Positions 29,413 through 33,385 of a stretch of 33,385 bases of DNA are shown here, in pieces. Origin of the DNA: Leptospira ainazelensis (GTDB lineage: Bacteria; Spirochaetota; Leptospiria; Leptospirales; Leptospiraceae); the NCBI RefSeq assembly GCF_016918785.1, contig NZ_JAFFPT010000034.1, forward strand, positions 1 to 33,385. Direction: 5' to 3'. Every line of letters begins with the position of its first letter. The stretch's first letter is position 1. A program made the position numbers and the translations under genes. The notes beneath the pieces are model-generated. The model did no database searches and was not told the DNA's origin. It was given only the letters and a program-made list of their open reading frames with translations.

Positions 29413-32400
29413 GTGTATAACGTGTTCTTCCTTTGTCGTAAATCTATGAAAAATGCATTCCCCCTATTTGTTTTATTCCTCATCTTCTGCTTCGGTTGTT
29501 TGAAACCCGGTCAATCCGGAATAGGGAACAATATCCCGTTCATGATCATTGATATGGAAGGCACCGCAAGGATCAAAGGAACATTCCTGGACGTAAATGG
29601 TGACGGTATCGCCGACGGAATCGACACCAACAAAAACGACGTCATTGATATGCTCGTATCGGATACGGACCGGGACGGAATCTTGGATTCCATTGACACA
29701 GACGGGGATGGTATAACGAATCATTATCTATGTTATCAGATATCCCACTATTCTTCCAGAACAGGTAAGAATTGTACCGGAAATCCTCTCGCATTTATAG
29801 ATCTCGGTAACGATGGAATTGCGGACGGATTTGATGTTGATAACGACGGATCGATCAACGATCCGATTCTTAAAAAAATTCAGGAAGATTTAGATCCCCC
29901 TTCAATTTCTATTTCTTCAAACAATCTTCCAGGGATTTATGGAAATGCTCAGAAAGTAAAACTTACTTGTACGGATAACGTCGGTCCAGGTTCGATTGTT
30001 TATACTCTCGACGGTAGTGTTCCCAATTTTTCCCCTTTTCAAGGTAACTACTCGAATGCGCCGAGCGTAAATTTCAACGTAGGATCCGACTCGGTGAGCG
30101 GGGATTTTAGAATCAAATATATTTGCCGAGATTTAGCCGGGAATGTGAGTCCGATTCAGGAGGCTTTGTATCGAATCGATACTACTCTACCTGTGATCGT
30201 CGCTAATGCGACGTCCCGTTTTATCAGCAATCAAACGGGCGCGATCGGTCGGTCGGATATTACCTGGTCTTCCAATGTTTCAATATCTTTTACGATTCGT
30301 TCCGGTGCGTCCGATTGTGGTTCCGGAGTGGAGGTTGACAGGGGAGTTTTGTCTTCCGGAACAAATTCTCTTTTCTCGGTTACGGCAGGAGGAAATTTTT
30401 CGGGAGAAGGAACGAAACACTTTACGATTTTCGGATATGTCGATTTGGACGGAGACGGAGTTTGCAATCCCGGATCGGATCGAATCGGCTCGAGTTCGAT
30501 TTCTATTCAAAGGGACGATACTCCTCCTTCGGTTTCCATAAGTCCGGACGAAGGTAATTTCGGAACGATTACGAACGTTTCTCTTTCTTGCTCGGATTCG
30601 GGAAGCGGTTGTGAAGAGACTGTTATTAATTCTTTGGTCAATGGAACTCCTGCCAATCCGACGATCGACGCGCTCTCAGGTACGATCGGCACGGGAAGCA
30701 ACTATTCCGGAACCGCTATTTCGACCGTAGACAATGCCACCACTTCCATAAAGTTTATTGCAAGAGACAAAGCAGGGAATGTTTCCTCTGTTACACAAAA
30801 GCGATATACAGTCGACCTTGCGACTCCGAACGTAACGATCAATTCGAATCTTCGTTACGTATCCGGAGAGGACGGTTCGATCGCCTGGCAATCGGATCGA
30901 AACGGAAACTACCAAGTCATTCTGGGGGGATCCAGTTGTACAACCGGAATCGTACTCGCATCTGGTTCCATTTCCGCCGGAGGTCCGGATACCGTGACTG
31001 CAATCGATAATACGAGGTTAAGTGTTGGAAACAACACGATTCGTATCTGCGTCGCCAGCGCAATCAATGTTGGAAGCACAACGGCTACGATCACAAAGGA
31101 TCAGTCGGCGCCAAACGTTACCTTAACCTCGCCGACCAGCACAGGACCTTTTCCCATTGGAACGAGTTTTATCGCTTCTTGCACGGACGTCGGCAATGCT
31201 GGGTGCGATAAGATCGTTTATACGTTAGACGGAACAGCTCCGAGCTTCAATGCGTCCCGAGGGATCGCGAACGGAAACCTCTACTCCGGCTCGGTAAGTC
31301 TATCGACGGCGGGTCAGTTTCAGATCAAAGTGATCGGAATGGATAAGGCCGGAAACATTTCCTTGATCGCAAGTCAAACCGTGAACGTTGGTCCGCCTCC
31401 GCCTCCGAAAGGAGTTCTCGTCGGCGCGGGGAATGCGAAATTGGTAGTTTCATTCATCCCGGTTGCAGGTGCCACGAGTTACAAGGTCTATTACGCAAAT
31501 TCGAGCGGAGTTACAACTACAGCAAGTTCGGTCACCGGAGCGAATAATCCGATTACCATTTCCGGTTTGACGAATGGAACCATGCAGTACGTTACGATGA
31601 CAGCGATTCATAACGGAGGAGAAAGTTCTCTGAGCGTCGAAAGAAGCGGAATTCCCACTACTTCGATTCCAGCCGCGACGACGGCGGTTCATAAAGATAT
31701 TTCCGGGGCGGTGGGGCAGGGAACCGATTCAGGAAAATATCCATCCGCAGCGATTGATCCCGTCAACAAGAAGCTGTTGGTCGTTACGCAAAATGGGAGC
31801 AATGGGAATAAGCCTTCTTTATTTCGTTGCGATTTAAACGGGAACTCCTGCCAACACTTTGATATTTCCTCCGGTCAAGGAAGCGAATCGGGAAGAAATC
31901 CGTCGATCGTAGTGGACGAAATCGGCGGAAAAATTTTGGTTGCGACGGAAAATGGTTCAACTACTTCGAAGACTTCCTTATTTCGTTGTGCCTTGGACGG
32001 AACCAATTGCGTGCATATCGAGTTATCAGCCGGATACGGTTCCGGACCTTGGGTGAATCCGAAAATTCTGATCGATCAGCTAAATCGAAAACTCTTAGTT
32101 GTCACGAATAATGTTTCAAACGGTATTCGTCCATCTTTGTTTCGTTGTGATATGGACGGAACTAACTGCGCTCAGAGGGATATTTCTGCCGGCCAGGGAA
32201 TTCAATCGGGCTATACCCCCGTTGCAGAGATCGATTATTACAATGAAAAATTATTGGTGATTTCCCGGAATCAAGGGAATTCCAATAAGCCGTCCTTGTT
32301 TCGTTGCGATTTGGATGGAAACAATTGTACACACTCTGATTATTCGGCCGGGTTGTCATTTCTTGGATTTATATTGCCCGCAATTGCGGTCGACCGAAGT

Positions 32401-32790
32401 AACGGAACCCTTTTGATGTCAACGTTCGGAGTCTCCAGTCTTGATGAGATCGCATTTTATCGAAGTAATTTTGATGGAACGTCGAACTCCCAATCCATCT
32501 GGACGGTTTCGAATTCACCAACTACACTTGGAAGTGCTACACTTGCGATGAATATAGATTTTGTGAACTCGAAGTTGATTTTTAGTTACCTTGGAAACGG
32601 CTATCAAAACCAAATTCTTCGTACGAGCCTTACGGGCACTTCACGGGTGCAGGCTATAAACCAAACCGCCGATCAAGGGTTTCAGTCCGCTCATCATCCG
32701 TTCGGGTTGATCGATTTTATAAATGGGAAATATCTCATTCTAACTTACAATAGTTCGCATGGAGGAAAACTGAGTTTGTTCGTTCTCTAA
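29413..32790 (+). CDS. Large multi-domain lipoprotein with C-terminal beta-propeller
   Basis: A 1125-residue predicted lipoprotein (lipobox FCFGC, Cys29). Domains in order: Asp-rich calcium-type repeats like thrombospondin type 3 (about 58-150; DVNGDGIADGID, DTDRDGILDSID, DTDGDGIT, DVDNDGSIND); chitobiase/OmpL47-like Ig modules (about 165-655, with YTLDG at 197-201 and 603-607, and D-AGN-S motifs); a Pro run and a fibronectin III-like domain (about 661-752); and seven repeats of about 53 residues (768-1125) with core PSLFRCDLDG. The repeats suggest a seven-bladed propeller. GTG 29413 is chosen for its AGGGAGG five bases upstream; ATG 29446 would give a more ordinary signal peptide. It stands alone, with a hairpin after it. 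It is probably surface or periplasmic, with a binding role inferred from architecture; no enzyme motif is seen. Confidence 0.85.
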   Translation: MYNVFFLCRKSMKNAFPLFVLFLIFCFGCLKPGQSGIGNNIPFMIIDMEGTARIKGTFLDVNGDGIADGIDTNKNDVIDMLVSDTDRDGILDSIDTDGDGITNHYLCYQISHYSSRTGKNCTGNPLAFIDLGNDGIADGFDVDNDGSINDPILKKIQEDLDPPSISISSNNLPGIYGNAQKVKLTCTDNVGPGSIVYTLDGSVPNFSPFQGNYSNAPSVNFNVGSDSVSGDFRIKYICRDLAGNVSPIQEALYRIDTTLPVIVANATSRFISNQTGAIGRSDITWSSNVSISFTIRSGASDCGSGVEVDRGVLSSGTNSLFSVTAGGNFSGEGTKHFTIFGYVDLDGDGVCNPGSDRIGSSSISIQRDDTPPSVSISPDEGNFGTITNVSLSCSDSGSGCEETVINSLVNGTPANPTIDALSGTIGTGSNYSGTAISTVDNATTSIKFIARDKAGNVSSVTQKRYTVDLATPNVTINSNLRYVSGEDGSIAWQSDRNGNYQVILGGSSCTTGIVLASGSISAGGPDTVTAIDNTRLSVGNNTIRICVASAINVGSTTATITKDQSAPNVTLTSPTSTGPFPIGTSFIASCTDVGNAGCDKIVYTLDGTAPSFNASRGIANGNLYSGSVSLSTAGQFQIKVIGMDKAGNISLIASQTVNVGPPPPPKGVLVGAGNAKLVVSFIPVAGATSYKVYYANSSGVTTTASSVTGANNPITISGLTNGTMQYVTMTAIHNGGESSLSVERSGIPTTSIPAATTAVHKDISGAVGQGTDSGKYPSAAIDPVNKKLLVVTQNGSNGNKPSLFRCDLNGNSCQHFDISSGQGSESGRNPSIVVDEIGGKILVATENGSTTSKTSLFRCALDGTNCVHIELSAGYGSGPWVNPKILIDQLNRKLLVVTNNVSNGIRPSLFRCDMDGTNCAQRDISAGQGIQSGYTPVAEIDYYNEKLLVISRNQGNSNKPSLFRCDLDGNNCTHSDYSAGLSFLGFILPAIAVDRSNGTLLMSTFGVSSLDEIAFYRSNFDGTSNSQSIWTVSNSPTTLGSATLAMNIDFVNSKLIFSYLGNGYQNQILRTSLTGTSRVQAINQTADQGFQSAHHPFGLIDFINGKYLILTYNSSHGGKLSLFVL
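31714..32790 (+). repeat. Coding repeat array: seven ~159-bp propeller units
   Basis: Units by residue: 768-820, 821-873, 874-926 and 927-979 (each exactly 53), then 980-1033 (54), 1034-1086 (53) and 1087-1125 (39, short). Units 1-4 share PSLFRCDLDG or a close variant and two Cys seven residues apart (e.g. 806 and 813). Units 5-7 are more diverged and lack the Cys pair. The short last unit lacks the end strand that the segment AVHKDIS (758-764) just before unit 1 could supply. Confidence 0.85.
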
Positions 32791-32835
32791 AAAAACTACG
32801 AGCGATTTGGTTATATACAACTTTATTCCAAAATA

Positions 32836-32876
32836 ATTAGGACAAGAGTCGCAATTATTCGGACTCTTGTCCTAAT
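32836..32876 (+). terminator. Long perfect hairpin after the large lipoprotein gene
   Basis: ATTAGGACAAGAGTC (32836-32850) and GACTCTTGTCCTAAT (32862-32876) form a perfect 15-bp stem with an 11-base loop, 46 bases after the stop codon. The following bases are CGTTTGG, so the T tract is poor. It probably terminates or stabilises the 3' end of the lipoprotein transcript. Confidence 0.6.
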
Positions 32877-33306
32877 CGTTTGGTGAAGTATGGCAATTTA
32901 TATCAACGACTGCATGTTTGGAAATTTTTTCAGCTTAATAACTTTTTACTTAAGAGAAGTCGTTCCGGTGAAATAAATCGGCGATTCACCGAATTAAGAT
33001 TTATTTTGGATCGTCTACTAGAAAAACTATTGATTTTGGTATATTAGTAAAAATGAATGCTTCAAAAGTCTAATCTTGTATACAATTTGTCGGAACTCCG
33101 ACGGTCTTTCCGTGAAAGTCACGCACCCCGCCCTGATTGCATAACCTTACCCGCAAGTTGGAAAGTTATTGAGAATCAAAAAGATCCCACTGGGGATTTT
33201 AGTAGGAGTTCCTACATTCGAGCCTTTTTACTTGCAAAAAGGTTAATTTTCTGATAGAGAAAAGTCGCCCGTAGTTTTCCACCACCCGCCCCCCGCCCCT
33301 CGAGCC
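32877..33306. repeat. Non-coding region with inverted repeat copy
   Basis: No credible gene; the one open frame of about 65 codons is built of repeats and has no ribosome site. Hairpin GTCGG-AACT-CCGAC is at 33089-33102. From about 33216 back to 33128 lies, on the minus strand, a copy of the repeat seen at 1-88: GTAGG-AACT-CCTAC (reverse complement of 33202-33215), then the conserved AACTTGCGGGTAAGG block (reverse complement of 33145-33159). A C-rich tract is at 33281-33300. Confidence 0.7.
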
Positions 33307-33385
33307 TGTGTACATCCTGGGACATAGGTAACACTTTAGACCAGAGACATGGGTTACACTTTTAAAGTCCTTGTTACTTTCTTCG
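33307..33385. mobile_element. Possible insertion-sequence end, cut by window edge
   Basis: The last 79 bases begin TGTGTACATCC and carry two near-identical motifs in the same orientation 25 bases apart: GACATAGGTAACACTTT (33321-33337) and GACATGGGTTACACTTT (33346-33362). Paired subterminal motifs of this kind, behind a TGT tip, are what I would expect at an IS481-like element end. No transposase is in the window, so the assignment is tentative. Confidence 0.4.

Noticed and set aside
33057..33254. 65-codon open frame near the right end
   Set aside because: It runs through two AACT-type hairpins and the inverted repeat copy; no ribosome site and no recognisable protein.

Overview
The window looks like a chromosomal segment of a pathogenic-clade Leptospira. 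The evidence is a LipL31-like lipoprotein lying directly before uppP and an LptD-like barrel gene, many membrane-anchored and two-component signalling proteins, scattered his genes, spirochaete-style lipoboxes, and intergenic regions seeded with short GTNGGAACTCC repeats. By eye the G+C is moderate (low to mid 40s percent), higher than expected for L. interrogans. That is an impression, not a calculation.

Layout. 1-541 is repeat-rich and non-coding. 604-3191 holds a PAS histidine kinase followed by a REC-PAS-HisKA_2 protein. 3215-4616 (minus) is a three-gene metal-handling operon: a Cys/His exported protein, a 13-cysteine Csp1/DUF326-type copper storage protein and a DUF3347-like protein. Divergent from it is a REC-GGDEF diguanylate cyclase (4754-5746). 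It converges on a MOFRL-type glycerate 2-kinase (minus), which is divergent from an epoxide-hydrolase-like enzyme. Next, on the minus strand, come a 7TM AraC-type regulator and a fatty acid hydroxylase. Then come a small conserved protein, two small cysteine-motif exported proteins with identical cysteine spacing, and a methyltransferase/DUF302 pair (minus). Repeat-filled gaps lie at 11343-11776 and 13389-13745. Exonuclease III (minus) is divergent from the main operon.

14610-28919 is a run of ten same-strand genes with gaps of -4 to 47 bases: hisD, panC, mfd, lipL31, uppP, lptD-like, polyprenyl-phosphate sugar transferase, gatC, gatA, hisF. It mixes amino-acid and cofactor synthesis, repair, tRNA amidation and a central envelope block. 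In that block a SurA-like lipoprotein, the undecaprenyl-phosphate recycling enzyme, the LPS-insertion barrel and the sugar-1-phosphate transferase sit side by side. After a 493-base gap comes a 1125-residue lipoprotein. It has calcium-type Asp repeats, Ig-like modules, a fibronectin III-like domain and a C-terminal region that I read as a seven-bladed beta-propeller closed by its N-terminal strand. The last 600 bases are non-coding. They contain a strong hairpin, an inverted copy of the repeat found at the very start of the window, and what may be the end of an insertion sequence cut off by the window edge.

The most interesting items are the propeller lipoprotein, the Csp1-like copper operon, the inverted ~90-bp repeats with AACT-loop hairpins, and the in-frame 30-bp duplication in mfd. 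I saw no rRNA, tRNA, CRISPR array or prophage.
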